A stretch of 64,000 nucleotides of DNA from Lotus japonicus (taxonomy: Eukaryota > Streptophyta > Magnoliopsida > Fabales > Fabaceae). The notes under the pieces were generated by a model, which worked only from the letters and a program-made list of their open reading frames with translations, was not told the DNA's origin and did no database searches. Below are positions 34,983-45,717 of the stretch, piece after piece; the first letter of the stretch is position 1; every line of letters starts with the position of its first letter. The stretch is taken from positions 24,346,369 through 24,410,368 of the forward strand of contig NC_080044.1 of the NCBI RefSeq assembly GCF_012489685.1, given 5' to 3'. Both the position numbers and the translations under genes were made by a program.

Positions 34983-36639
34983 TGATAAAGGTTTTTTCCG
35001 TGTTAGTACTGCTTTGGAACCAAACCCTTATGATTCAATCGTAGTAAAGCAGATACGGGTTTATCGTCTTCAGGGATTGTGTAAACATTAGTTCCACCCG
35101 TTAAACATTGATTTGAGCGGATAAAAAAGATGTTTGATAAATTGTTTTTGTGATTTTCAATATAAGGAAAGCGGTAAAAGAAGGTTTACAGAGATAACAA
35201 AGAAGAACACGTATTCAGAAATACATTCACATAATCCTTTGATTGCTTTGAACACAAACACTTATGTAAAGGTTTATTTCACTTACGATGTTGAGAGTTA
35301 TCCACCTAGCTATCCCTAGCCTAGGTGAATCTATCAGTTGGAATTCCTAGACGTAATCCCTTACCATCTAGAAAACCAAAAGGAACATTAAAACTCAAAT
35401 TCTCTCTCAAAGACATTCACAATAACAAATTTATCCTAAGACAAGGTACCCTAGGCTTGCAAATCTCCGTTGTCACCCCAGAAACTCCTGTTAGAACTCA
35501 AAACCCCACCTGTCACGTGGAAGCCCACTATTGTTCCTACCTAAGATAATCTCACCATAAGACAACTAGTTCATTGAGTGATTTCTCTCTTGAACCGGAC
35601 TCGCAATTATCTCCCGATCTCATACTAGTCCATAAAAATCTAACACAAATCAATGATACTTGAAGTGTAGAAAGCAAAACTTTAACACACGGCGTGACCT
35701 AAGACATAGGCATTCTACTTTCATTGATCTAAGCGTACACCAACTCATATCAACCTCTCGATCTATTTATAAATTAGTGAAGCTCTTTTGATTATCAATT
35801 GATTGGTTAGAAGCATGAAGTACAAAGAGAAACACCATACATGAAAGATTTCCATTTACATCAATAATTGAGTTTACAACAATCAAAGAACTAAGCTATA
35901 ACATTCTAGATACAAAAATAGTAAAGAACATATACAAGAGATAAGAAAGGAAGAGATGAAACTCGAAGAACGGAGACGAATCCACGGCCATGGATACTTT
36001 CTCAAGCTTTTCATAGCCACCAAGAGGTTTGTCACCATGCTCCAAAGCTCCACTCCATCAATTCCTAGCCCAGGGACCCTTCCTCCATGAAGCCCAGCCT
36101 CCTCTGAATGTTTTAGGGAGGAAAAATGGTGAAGAATGGAAGAGATCCTGAAAATTTCGTGGTCTACCCTTTTATAGAGTTTCTGGCCGACCTTAGTTGG
36201 CTCAAGCCAAGCTCAGTTGGCTCATGCGAACCTTTCTTCATGCTGAAGTAGTTAAAACCCGCCTTTAGTTGGCTCAAGCTAACTCCAGTTGGCTCAAGCG
36301 AACTATGCTGAAAAATCTACTGTAAAGTGGTGGCTTGAGCCAACTTTTGAGAAAACTCTTCCTTTGCTTATTTTTCAGTTCTGTTTCCAATCCGCTCAAG
36401 CTAAATTTGAGCCAATTTTCCTCACTTGGTTTTCTTGCTCAAATATTCATGAAACTCCAACCTACATAAAAAACAAAAGATTAAACATAAAACTCACAAT
36501 ATTTACACGATTTCTACATTAAAATTAAGTATTTACTAAATCTACTACTTTGGGGACTAAAATGATGAATAAATGAAGCACACACGTGAGATAAGTGCCT
36601 AAAAAGATAACCAAATATGCGTAAAAATGACACTTATCA
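34983..36639 (-). repeat. Right LTR (5' LTR of the minus-strand LARD-like element)
   Basis: 1657 bp. R-U5 (34983 to about 36150) is nearly the same as in the left LTR. TATAAAAGG-type box at 36168-36176. Its U3 (about 36177-36639) differs throughout from the left one and carries TTGGCTCAAGCCAA-type palindromes at 36197-36415 in place of CTCGCTTAAGCGAG. Confidence 0.92.
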
Positions 36640-37560
36640 GCTCGACGTTTTCACTTTGTTTTCGTGTGTTACCCTTCTCTAAAGGTGGCTGCCAAGGAAA
36701 TTAAATTTTTGGACGGTTTTAAAGTCGGTGGGGCACCCCTATCTGTGGCTTTGGCTAAACCTCCCCGCAAGGCTATGGTAGGTGCCATTTCCTATGATCG
36801 TTTGGCTCTTCAGAACGTTGGTGGGGTTTTTGATCAAACCTGGCGAGATGTCCTACTTGGGGAGAGGAAGGTTGCGTGCCGACTGCTCGTCATGAAGGTG
36901 ATTCGCTTTTGGATTTCGGTTTTGCTAGACAAGTTGTGCAAGTTGGAAGGACTCCTGCTGACGTGCTCTTCCCATAACTTTTGGCATCTAGTTCAAATCT
37001 TCGATTTGTGAAGCCTCATGCTTTGAAGGATTTCTTGGGGGTTTCCTCGGTTTCTTTGTTTGATTGGCTTAAGAGGCCTCATTTGGATGATTTTCTTTTT
37101 CCAGGTCCATTTTCACTGATTTGTGAGGAAGATGACCATTTAATGGTACTTCAAGAAGTGAATCAGGTGCAGTTTGTTGAAGAGGAGATTCAATCACACG
37201 TACGAAGGCTTGATGAAGAGAGGGTGCTTGACGAGGGATCTATGATGGTTTATGAGGAGGTGATGACGAATCAATCTCCTTGCACGGACAATGGGGTTAT
37301 TGATGGGGGCGCGGCGTAGTCTTGGACATGACTCTTGGAGCTGATGAAGGTCTTTCTAGTCTTGGCTATGTTTCTTCTATTAGGGAAGGTTTGAGAAAGA
37401 TTACTCCTAGACGTTGTGGTCCCGAGATCTTCTGTTTTTAAAACCCCTATACCTAGGGGTAGACCCAGGAAAATTGAGAAGAGAGGTAGGAAAAAGCTTG
37501 AGCTAGTTGTGATTTCTAGTGGATGTCTTTTATATGAGGACATGACTTCTGAGGACATTA
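36640..37560 (+). pseudogene. LINE ORF1-like RRM protein, 3' part
   Basis: After the GCTCG duplication the frame resumes with RRFHFVFVCYPS, VAAKEIKFLDGFKVGG and APLSVALAKPP, the second half of the RRM begun at 29012. A frameshift near 37000 moves the reading to the frame with LRFVKPHALKDFLGVSS and LDDFLFPGPFSLICEEDD. Stops follow at 37317-37319. There is no zinc knuckle and no endonuclease or reverse transcriptase behind it. Confidence 0.7.
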
Positions 37561-38366
37561 ACTAGCACGTCTGCTGCCGGAGTTTTCAGAGCTAGATGGT
37601 GTTATGACTAAGGCCAAGATTGCTCTATTGATGGAAAAGTACTTGGGTATGAGGTATGAGTGTACAGATGAGGTTGCTTTGAACCAGATTGCGGCACAAT
37701 TTCATGCGCGTCTGCCTCCTTAGAGGCGGTGGTTTGTAGGTTTTGTTTGGAGCCGACTGGTTTTCCATTGATGTTGTTCTAGTAGGTTGCTGTCTAAGTC
37801 TCTAGCTTTATTTTTTAGCTCTCAGGTTGGTTGTTATTACGTTGTAGTTTTTCCTTTGTTCTGGGTTGGTCTTGGCCTCTTGGCGGTGTATAGCTTTCTG
37901 GCTAGGTTTCTAGTTTTAGAGGTTATTTTTTAGTGTGGAGTGGTTAGCTTTTTGTTGCTACTAATCACTCGTGCTTACTTTTTATCCTCTTAAGCTTTGT
38001 TCTTGGACTGGGCGAGCATCTCACGACCAAGGAACGCTCGCCCAGGTGGCATGGGTCTCGACGTAAGGTGCTGGACTTCGCTTAGTTTATTTGCTCAAGG
38101 TAAAAGTTAGCTACTTGTAAGGGAGTTGGGCCTGGGATATCGAGGTCCAACAGGCCCACTAGAAAAGTATGTAAAGCCCACCAGACCTTTATAAATAGGG
38201 GCTGGGGGTTCATTGTAATGGATCTTTTCGCTAATTATTTTAATAACAAACTTTCACTCTTGCATCCATGTGTTCGATTCCTTAGAACTTTGGTGGTTAC
38301 CTTCCCGTGAATGTTCAATTCAAGAACAGTTCTCAAAGCTGTATTTAATATATCATTTTTCGTTAA
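37561..38366 (+). other. LINE-like 3' UTR and poly(A) tail, carrying a solo LTR
   Basis: T- and G-rich 3' UTR-like sequence ends with TTTAATATATCATTTTTCG and a run of A at about 38357-38366, as in plant L1 tails. No ORF2 lies between ORF1 and this tail. A solo LTR sits inside (38006-38335). The outer target duplication of the LINE was not found. Confidence 0.5.
38006..38335 (+). mobile_element. Solo LTR of a Tat-like gypsy element, TSD GTTCT
   Basis: Starts TGGACTGGGCGAG and ends TTCAAGAACA, flanked by GTTCT at 38001-38005 and 38336-38340. TATA-like CTTTATAAATAGGGG at about 38189. Start, end and layout match the LTRs of the element at 40705-48204, but the body is diverged. It is therefore an older relative reduced to one LTR by recombination. 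Confidence 0.9.
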
Positions 38367-38611
38367 AAAAAAAACTTCGTAACAAGAACTAATTATAAAA
38401 GAGAAACTTGATTATGAAGACTAGCACTTGGATTTTTTCTTCACCAAATCAGGTTATGATCAAGAAAGCTAAGTATGTACGGAACATATCTATGGTGATT
38501 TAGCCTAAATCCCTACTTGTTAATGTCTTACACAAGCAAAGCTTCCAGGTAAATTTTAAAGGTCTAATTTCTTAGCACCTAAAATTACTAAATTGAAGAT
38601 TAGAATTCTGA

Positions 38612-38731
38612 TTGGTTGTTCCTTTCTCTTGGTTAGCTTGGTTGTTTTTTTCTCTTGGTTGTTTTTCCTTTCTTGTGGGTTGTTCCCTTTCGATTTATTA
38701 ATAAATAATATCTCTTTTTGCTCTAAAAAAA
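38612..38731 (+). mobile_element. 5'-truncated LINE tail with 13-bp target duplication
   Basis: ATTAGAATTCTGA at 38599-38611 and 38732-38744 flank 120 bp that ends in CTCTAAAAAAAA. The body is TTGGTTGTTCC and CTTGTGGGTTGTTCCCTTT with TTATTAATAAAT before the tail, typical of plant L1 3' UTRs. The small size fits abortive reverse transcription. Confidence 0.85.
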
Positions 38732-39150
38732 ATTAGAATTCTGAAAATCAAGCCAACACTATCAAATCCTACCCTTATGTCTAAGGTGTAGATAATTCAA
38801 TCAATCTAAACTCATGTCCCATACTCTAACAAAACTTACGTTTGTGAAGAGAATAAGCAGTAAACTTGCGTGCACTTAAGATTGATTAAAACAGAGAATA
38901 GATTCATATATAAAAAACTATGTTCATACATAACTTAGAAACTCAAAACCTAACTTAGAAAATGATTCACATCCCAAGTGATTAAAGAAAATTAGTCAAG
39001 CATGGCTAAACAAGACATAACCAAACCTGAAACAAGGCCCTAGGAAGCTCCACGACTATGCTCCAAGACTTAGTTCGGAAAAACTAGCATAAAACTAAGA
39101 TAAAAACCTAAATTACAAAGTCTGGTATTTATAGGAAAAAGTAACTGACA

Positions 39151-39340
39151 GGCCACGCATGAGCGTGGCTTAATGCATGCACATGCGTGGCTTACCCCCT
39201 TCAGATTCCACCTCCACTAATCCTTGTCACGCATGAGTGTGGCTCCATGCATGCTCATCCGTGGGTACTCCTTTAGCAAGAACGCCACTGACCCCTAGCC
39301 ACGCATGAGCATGGCTCAATGCATGCTCATGTGTGTGGAT
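39151..39340. repeat. Palindrome array CCACGCATGAGCGTGG
   Basis: Three units, near 39152, 39228 and 39299, each a palindrome-like CCACGCATGAGCGTGG followed by a second half-palindrome (ATGCATGCTCATGCGTGG type). The array lies directly upstream (minus strand) of the TATAAATA box. Confidence 0.8.
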
Positions 39341-40704
39341 CTACAGATTCATATCCTCTTCAACTTCTTTCAACTCAAGTTCTAGCCTCCAATGCAACTA
39401 AGAGTCTTCATTGGTGTTCATTCTCTTCATTCCATTTTCTAAAAACTTCCCTTCAACCTTAACCTCCATCAACTCTTGCACTTCTTCCATCAAAAGATTC
39501 CAAAAGACTTCATCATGAGAATTAATGAAAGGTTGCACACTTAATGAACTCTTCAAAATACATTTGTAACTCGTAAACATCAAACTATGCAACATAAACC
39601 AAGAGTTTAGATCATAATTCAACACATGAGAATTTTGACCCTTTTAGGAGCTCGTAAAATGTGTTCTTCATGAACTGGACTCCGTTCCACATCACGCCTA
39701 GTATCGGCTAGCGTTAAGTGCCCACACAACACACAAAAAAATGAGGGCCAAATTCAAAATGAAATTGACCAAGTAACAGAAGACATGAAAACATGATATA
39801 CATGATAACATAAATCATATGGTATTAATAGCATAAGATATTTTGCATCTTTAGCATATTCATCATGTAATTACAGATATCTCATATGAACAACACATAT
39901 CTCATAAGAACGGACAACATATAACACATCATCATGTTCTCAACAACGTTGGTCTGGTCAAGTTAAGTTAGACCCTAAGTCAGTCTATATGCTAACTCTC
40001 TAAACAAAATCGAGATACGACGCCACTGCCATTCTTGGGAGGAGAGACAATCACACGAAAACCCAGTTAACTAGCCTCTTTACTAGCAACCTACCATTGA
40101 ATTTCCACTTATTTTGGTATGTATCCTGTCTTGGACTAACCCATTAGTCTTCATCTACCTGGTTTCGAACTCTAGTGGTCACCACGATTTAGCCTAAACC
40201 TACCCAGTTTCGAACCTCATTGGCCCTTACACACATGCCATGAAGTCAGACATGCAATCGCGGGGTGGTCATCATCACGAGTCTCTATCTCTTCTAGGTT
40301 CGCTCACCATTGAGTAATCGTTGCACACTGCCCACCTGGCACGATTTCCACAAAAGTCACATTCAAATGCAGTCAACATACGTAACAGATAACCACATAC
40401 AAAGCTCAAGTAAAGCATACAACATGGCATCATCACGTTATCTCAGCATAACAACAACACTTAAGAAACAACATATCCAACATGTATCGACAATCATATC
40501 ATCATAGGCATCATGCAATTAAAGATGTCATCAAATCACCCAATAATCTCAAACAAATACATCAGTACTTGTCGTATCACAATCAAGCATACATTTTAAA
40601 CAGAAGTCCCCTCACTTGAGTTGTTTTCCTTCCAAAGCACGCATTCTAGGTCCTTAACGATCAAACTAAGCAACCCTTCATGGATACACAAGGACTACGT
40701 TACT

Positions 40705-41024
40705 TGGACTGGGCGAGACCCCAAAGTCCCTCGCCCAGGGACGCTGGCTTAGGGCGAGGAGTGCATCAGGGACTTGGGCCTTTGTCCGGAGGCCCAACTG
40801 GCCCATTGGGATGATTTAGAGGCGCTAGGCCCAACTCCCCCACCTATAAATATGGCACGGTTACCAATTGTAAGGGACTCTTAGCCCATTTGTGTAATAA
40901 CAAGCTTGAAATTCAGTTACTTTCTCTCTCTAAGCGGTTACACTCTCACTTCTCTCTAAAAATCTCGCATCACGTTCCTTGCATCTTAGGTACTATACCT
41001 CATCTCAATGTTCATGATGGAACA
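40705..41024 (+). repeat. 5' LTR of the Tat-like element
   Basis: 320 bp, TGGACTGGGCGAG to GATGGAACA, with a TATA box in CACCTATAAATATGG at about 40850. Compared with the 3' LTR it has a few substitutions and lacks a CTAA near the end. Confidence 0.9.
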
Positions 41025-41026
41025 TT

Positions 41027-41045
41027 TGGCGCTGTTTGTGGGGAA
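41027..41045 (+). other. Primer binding site of the Tat-like element
   Basis: TTTGGCGCTGTTTGTGGGG follows the LTR end AACA directly, matching the primer sites of Tat/Ogre gypsy elements. Confidence 0.8.
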
Positions 41046-41167
41046 CGGTAGATTTTGATTCCCAGACTACGTGGATCGCAATTTAGTTTGGAGAAATTCG
41101 ATTTTCAAGAAGGTTTTCTATGATTTGGAGATTTTTGGTCGAATTCTTGCTTCATCGACAGAGCTTA

Positions 41168-43375
41168 ATGGAATCGTTTAGCCAACCATGTAGCGAGGAA
41201 CCGGAACGGAGCCGCGTTTCTTCCCAACGCACCGCAAGGTCAGGTAGGCATCACCGGGCAGAGGCACGTCGTGCACTGAGTGGCGACTTGAGACTGCAGA
41301 ATGAGTGCTTGCAGGAGCAATTAAAGTACTATCACCTTAAGCAGTGGAACGAGGAGGAGGAGGAGGCTGAGGCCGTTGCGGAGGTCAAACCTTTCTCGGC
41401 AACAATGCGAGAGGTGACCATACCGTGCGGTATGACAAGCCTCGTGTTGGAAACGTATAATGGAAGAACCAATCCGCAAGATCATCTGCTACGTTGCAAT
41501 AAGAAGATGGCGATGAGCGCGGTTTCTGATGCGGTAAAGTGTAGAATGCTTCCCTCCACTTTCTGAGGCGCAGCAATGACTTGGTTTATGGCCCTGCCGC
41601 GGGGATCCATAAAGAAGTTCCGCAACTTCGCGTCGAAATTCCTGGGCCATTTCTCTGCCAGCGAGGTCGAGGATCTGTTTCAGATTTGGCAGGAGGAGTG
41701 AGAGACGTTGGAGCAGTACGTGGAACGGTACAACGCCGCGTCCGCAAGATTTGAAGAGGTGGAGCCTCGAACATGCGTATGCGCTTTTAGGAGCAGATTG
41801 TCGTCAGGAAAGCTAAGCTACGAGCTGAGTAGGAAACCAGCACGCGCGATCACGGAGGTACGTGCCCGAGCGAGAGACTACATCATAGAAGAGGAAAATG
41901 ATGCGCGTGAGAGGAAACGACTGAGGGCAGCAAATGTGTCGCTGGCGAGGAAGCGGATACAGGACAAAGAGGCAAGTAATGTGCGGAAGGTTAAGGACGT
42001 TAGCCAATTTATTAAGGAATTCAAGGAAAGACCACTCTATTCGAAAAAAGATAACGTGGAGCGCAAGCGCTCTCGGCGGGAAACTAACTCCCGCCGACGA
42101 AAAAGGTCAGAGGGGGACGCGAGCGAAGAATTGGCAAAGTCACTCCTGGGGGCGACGGCTACGGAAAAAGACAGGGATGGCGAAGACGGAATCGACCCCC
42201 AGCACAACGTCAAAGGTCGGACCAAGTGGTATGAATATCACAACCTAGAAGGCCATAAAACCAGTGACAGTTTATCTCTGAGGGGCCAGATTAGGCAGTT
42301 GATCAAGGCGAGACAACCGCGGGTCGCAGGACATGGTTTAGACTGGGACAGCATGAAGCGAGTGCCGAATGTAAGAAACGAGAAGATGAACGTGGCGAAA
42401 GGGAAGGAAACAGAGGAAGACGTCTACGACAGGGGCGAGGCGATGGCCAGAGCGGTTAACACAATCGCAGGGGGCCTTTACGGCAGCAACATCACATCCC
42501 ATGCAGATGACCCGCTGGTGATAACGGTAAGAATTAATGGTTTCAATGTGCAGAGGGTGCTTTTGGACCGAGGCAGCCCCGCATATATCATCTCCAGGGA
42601 CGCATTCGAACGGTTGGGGCTTACAGACAAGGATCTGATACCATACACAGGAAACCTGGTAGGTTTCTCAGGAAAGCAGGTTCAGGCACGCGACTATGCA
42701 GAATTGGACACAGTTTTTGGAGAGGGCGAGGATGCCGAGCTTTTAAGGGTAAGGTATCTGGTCCTACAGGTTGTAGCAGTTTATGACGTCATCATAGGAC
42801 GAGACACTTCAAGTCGCCTCCATGCAGTGACATCCACGCCCCACCTCGCGGCAAGGTATCCACTGCTCTGCGGGAGGAAGGGAAAAATAGCGATGGATCA
42901 GAAGGGGGCGATGAAATGTTGCAGCGATGGCATAAACTTGTATGGTAGGAGGGGAGCTGGCGAAGGACACAAGTGTCATGAGCCCGTGGAAACTGAAGGC
43001 GGGCACGAGCGTCTGGCTACACAAGGCCAGAGTGACGTGGGCAGGCGAGGAAAGCTGGACAGCAGAAAAGCGAATAAGATGAAGAAGGGGGAAAGCTTGG
43101 GCGAGGGGGCCCAGAAGGCAGGGCGAGTGAGATACTTTACTCATACAAGTAGCGAGTGGTATGGAGAGAGCTGGGACATGGATGCATCCAGAAGAGGCGT
43201 ACTGGCGATCGAGCCTAGACTCACCTTTGAACACGAGCGGCGCCTGAGTCAGTTGGTAGAGGACAATGTTGACCTTTTTAGTTGGGAACGAAAGGAAACC
43301 ACTTTCGGGGAGCTGTCCACATTCAGCCCACCCGCGCAGAAGGAAAGAGAGAGAGAGAAGAAGGGGCAGAGTTAA
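41168..43375 (+). pseudogene. gag-protease polyprotein of Tat-type gypsy element, two in-frame stops
   Basis: One frame from ATG 41168 to TAA 43373-43375. Gag capsid signature: YNGRTNPQDHLLRC, then AAMTWFMALPRGSIKKF and FLGHFSASEVEDLF. In-frame TGA codons at 41564-41566 and 41699-41701 interrupt gag. A knuckle-like stretch (KWYEYHNLEGHKTSDSLSL) keeps the His residues, but the Cys residues are replaced. The aspartic protease has LLDRGSPAYIISRDAF (active Asp kept; the family usually has DPGSS or DTGSS) and YDVIIGRDT. After WERKETTFGELSTF, where reverse transcriptase should start, the frame drifts into low-complexity KE-rich sequence and ends. The protein would not be made whole. It is transposon-derived. 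Confidence 0.88.
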
Positions 43376-44397
43376 AGGCAGGAAAAAGGGAAATTCGCCG
43401 GCGAGCTAGGACTGAAGAAAAGGGGGAGGAAGAAGGGAAAGATAGCTAGTTGCGGTGTCGTCAGGATAAGAGGAAATGCGAACAACTAGAGGATAGGAGT
43501 AAGAGGCCAACGAAATCAGCTCGACGCATCAAGCAAGGTGACAAGGACGAGATACTGGGTACGATGCTCTGATCAAGGGAGCGGTCGCAAAGTGGGAATA
43601 TGGCGAGGAAACAACCAAGAAACTAGGACTAAAAATAAAGATGCACTATTTTTCTCCAACACGAGAGTTTTTTAACGAGGCATCCCTTCATGTAAAATTT
43701 ACGAAAATCAAATACAAAAGGATATTCTCAGCAATACTCCTAACTACTAACCCGAGACGGCAGCCTGGTGGGAAAAATTCCCTGAAGGTGGCGATCCCAA
43801 CACGAACTTGATGTATGGAGATCGCTCCGGAAAGTCCGGCGCTGACCGTAGCCCCTGCATGCGACGTGTGCGGATAAGTTTCTTATCCAAAGAACCTCCC
43901 CGAAATATGGGCGAGTCAAGTCTCCCCGAAACACGGGCGAGCATTTTTAACTAGGCTGAAATTCTTGGGCAACCTATATGGCCATTGGGCCCCGAGCAAC
44001 TGTAAGACTCCACCTAATAAGGCTGGAGGGGCCACACCTGCTCTTACGGGAAATATGCGTGTGAATAAAAGCCCCGGTCCAATACCGAGCGAAAGTCCTA
44101 GTTATACATGACACACTCTCAAAACTTTAAGCACTGAAAAACATGTGCTACGCGACAAGGAAACGAAAGGCGGAATTCATGGTGGCACCGCCCGTAATCA
44201 CGGTGGCCCGTTCGCCTCGCCCGATTATGGCGACCAAGGCTGGGTGACCCGCTCGCCCCGCCCATTTATATATTCACTCGTTTTTATTTTTCCGTTCATT
44301 ACTTATCTGCTCTCGCATTCATATCAACACATATATAGGGGCATTTATATATAAAACAAAAAAAAAACACTTTTATTCATAATTTTCTTATTACATT

Positions 44398-44787
44398 TTA
44401 AAATGGAGGATTTCTCCTCATAATCCTACATTGACGACGAAACTCTGCTTTTTCAAGCTCTAGGCGGTGTCGTTTGTACTCCAGTTGGACCAAGCTCTGG
44501 CAAACCACTTGCCTCTCAGGACCCTCCGCCATGGCTTCAAGTGCATCCTCCACCGCACGAACCTCAGCATAGTTGTCCAACTCCCGCTGGAAAAGGCCTT
44601 GAAGTTCCTCTACAAACCCAAGGAATCCTCTGAGAGTCGCGTCCATCTCTGGACTCAGCCCCATTCCTAGCAACTGATTTGTCAATTGGTAGACGCTTGG
44701 ATCCTCCGGGTGCCTGACATTGAGGAACAGGTCCTCTTCATATGCCTTCCTCCTAAGCTCATTGATGCAACTCTCAACGGATGCCAA
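44398..44787 (-). pseudogene. Antisense ORF cluster, last part (129 aa, helical)
   Basis: Frame MASVESCINELRRKAYEE to MRRNPPF, rich in Glu, Leu and Arg and probably coiled coil. Downstream on the minus strand a poly(A)-type AATAAAAG lies at about 44372-44379, fitting the end of an antisense transcript. Probably the C-terminal exon of the same antisense gene as 46453-47223. No known catalytic motif. Confidence 0.55.
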
Positions 44788-45414
44788 TGTCGAATGAATT
44801 ACAAGATGAAGATGCTCTGTGCAGACCGTTATGAGTTCTATGCTATTTATACACTAAGTTTAGTCTCCAGGAGTTAACGCCAAGGCAGTTTCTCGAGGAG
44901 TTTTCCTTGAGAAATGGTGCAACTCACATTAAAATCATAAGTATTCCTGGCCGGTGGTCAAGGGTAACCTTCCGTTGAAATCTGGGAAAGAGGTGTTTCA
45001 GGCACGAAGGTTTAGGACTCGTACGGTTCACAGCCGAGAGCTCGCACGGTTCGTAGCAGGAACGACGTCGGCGAGAAAGGAAAGCAGGAGTAAAAAGGAA
45101 AAATAAATGTATGGAAAGCTGGCGCGAAATGAAACGTAGCAAGACAGGGCACAAGCAAAATATAGGGCTTACATTAAAAGATAAGCCACAAAAAATAGAT
45201 CGTAATTGCAAAATCAATCTAAGAACCGCTAACTTTCTTTGTTTCCTTCTACATCTTCTTCGTTTAGGAAACGCTTGGTGACAAAGCTTGGGCGTTCGTC
45301 GACACCAACCAACCTAGTGGGGGTAACATTTTTGAATGCTCCCATTTGGTGAAGATCGATCTGGGGATAGAGGTGCTGGACTTGGGCTTTGGCGAGGAAA
45401 AAGCCACGGCCGCG

Positions 45415-45717
45415 CTAAAAAACGGCGGAAGCAGCGGCGTCTGACCTCATTCTTTCCCCCAAGGCCTTCGCGTCGAGCTGAGCATGTGTCATCATCGTGG
45501 ATAAAGCTTCATCCTTCTTCGCCAGTTCAGCACGAAGGTGTTCGAGTTCGGTCTCCATTGAGGAAAGGGCTTGATCCTTCGAGGCCACCAGGTCCACTTT
45601 CGCTTCAGATTCCTCCTGAGCCTCCTGCCGAAGCTTCACAAGGGCCTTCTCCAAATCAGAGATTTTTCTGTCTCGGAACTCCAGGCTGACTTCAGCACGG
45701 CTAGTTTGTTCGGCCAA
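45415..45717 (-). pseudogene. Antisense ORF cluster, coiled-coil part (100 aa)
   Basis: Heptad-like sequence (FRDRKISDLEKALVKLRQEA, MTHAQLDAKALGERMRS) predicts a long coiled coil, as is usual in the second half of the plant 'putative gypsy type transposon' proteins. Frames change at 45720-45840 and near 46350-46362 (a run of 13 C on the minus strand), so the cluster is frame-shifted. Confidence 0.55.

Larger units (their letters stand above)
29150..36639 (-). mobile_element. Intact coding-free LTR retrotransposon (LARD-like), 7.5 kb, TSD GCTCG
   Basis: Two LTRs of 1684 and 1657 bp, each TGATAAAGG to CACTTATCA on +, enclose 4.15 kb. Orientation is minus. The primer binding site is next to the right LTR (on minus TTTTGCGCCGTTGCAGGGG at about 34962-34980). 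The polypurine tract is next to the left LTR (GTTGGGGGGAGT at 30834-30845, minus). The PBS style is that of Ty3/gypsy Tat/Athila elements. The internal part has no gag or pol, only ORFs below 100 codons, so it must have been moved by proteins from another element. It sits in the RRM of a LINE ORF1-like frame. The two LTRs differ strongly in U3 (see findings). Confidence 0.93.
38367..40704 (-). other. Decayed LTR-like relic and unassigned gypsy-like non-coding sequence
   Basis: On the minus strand a TATAAATA box at 39126-39133 lies just downstream of a palindrome array (39151-39340), the same layout as U3/R of the LARD-like element, so an LTR in minus orientation is likely. LTR ends were not located. 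39750-40704 is AT-rich with no ORF and no recognised domain. Confidence 0.45.

Noticed and set aside
43376..44397. Remaining pol domain between gag-protease and the antisense ORFs
   Set aside because: No reverse transcriptase or integrase motif could be found in any frame on either strand.
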